Positions 63,929 through 64,000 of a stretch of 64,000 nt of DNA are shown in pieces. Source of the DNA: Pseudomonadales bacterium. Lineage in GTDB: Bacteria > Pseudomonadota > Gammaproteobacteria > Pseudomonadales > Pseudohongiellaceae. A program made the position numbers and the translations under genes. The notes below the pieces were generated by a model. The model was not told the DNA's origin. It ran no database searches and saw only the letters and a list, made by a program, of their open reading frames with translations. The stretch's first letter is position 1, and every line of letters starts with the position of its first letter. The stretch is taken from contig JACKOK010000001.1 in NCBI GenBank assembly GCA_024234365.1, positions 879,073 through 943,072 of the forward strand. The letters are read 5' to 3'.

Positions 63929-64000
63929 GGAGAGATGGCCGAGTGGCTGAAGGCGCACCCCTGCTAAGGGTGTATAGGCTAATCCCCTATCGAGGGTTCG
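63929..64000 (+). tRNA. tRNA-Ser (GCT anticodon), 3' end cut by window edge
   Basis: The acceptor and D arm (GGAGAGATGGCCGAGTGGC) match tRNA-Ser. The anticodon stem CACCC/GGGTG holds the loop CTGCTAA with anticodon GCT (63963-63965), and a long variable arm follows. The sequence ends in the T arm, so the acceptor 3' strand is missing. It decodes AGC/AGT. Confidence 0.93.

Overview
The window looks like chromosomal DNA of a GC-rich free-living gammaproteobacterium. The order alaS - lysC - csrA - tRNA-Ser(GCT), the ffh / rpsP-rimM-trmD-rplS block, guaB-guaA, hom-thrC-recJ, a psp envelope-stress locus and a REP-type palindrome all fit the Pseudomonadales/Oceanospirillales (Pseudomonas, Marinobacter, Alcanivorax type). 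The genus cannot be fixed from the sequence alone. Coding density is very high: no stretch above 300 bases lacks a gene, and no IS element, prophage, CRISPR array or rRNA was seen.

Layout. 1-8892: mixed housekeeping genes (a truncated M1 peptidase, an NhaC antiporter, DoxX, a glutamine amidotransferase, a DsbA-like thioredoxin, DUF3307, an M23 peptidase coupled to xseA). 9049-17460: ten tightly packed or overlapping plus-strand genes. They encode a thermostable-hemolysin-family protein, an AMP-dependent ligase, a haem-oxygenase-like diiron protein, a short-chain dehydrogenase, a TPR protein, a response regulator and sensor kinase, a cupredoxin, an FTR1 iron permease and an outer-membrane-like protein. 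17582-20864: an envelope unit (YejM/PbgA-like sulfatase-fold membrane protein, InaA/WaaP-like kinase, methyltransferase). 20905-23970: guaBA. 24060-25829: a compact accessory module with twin operators, an Xre/MbcA/ParS antitoxin, a RES toxin and a DEDDh exonuclease. 25815-31844: a cyclic-di-GMP enzyme, a 1-Cys peroxiredoxin, an M15-like/LysM cell-wall protein, tadA and a putative lipoprotein. 31962-36191: purL and a NIF3-like protein. 36169-40177: periplasmic and metabolic genes on the minus strand. 40240-43107: pspABC with a sigma-54 promoter and divergent pspF. 43187-46356: a diguanylate cyclase, a phosphopantetheinyl transferase and a YpjD-type protein. 46529-64000: core translation, secretion, amino-acid and redox genes, ending inside tRNA-Ser.

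The most notable signal is in 8971-20864. The two transcription units there are each preceded by a 17-bp PmrA/QseB-type box (half-sites around the identical spacer ATTGA), and each box has a TA...T hexamer exactly 10 bp downstream. The first unit encodes an OmpR-family two-component system of the type that reads such boxes. This suggests a self-regulated, possibly iron-linked regulon joining an uncharacterised acyl or small-molecule pathway (ligase, diiron oxygenase, dehydrogenase, acyltransferase-like hemolysin) with iron uptake and lipid/LPS envelope modification. The second item is the three-gene RES-Xre-exonuclease operon with two matching palindromic operators 36 bp apart.
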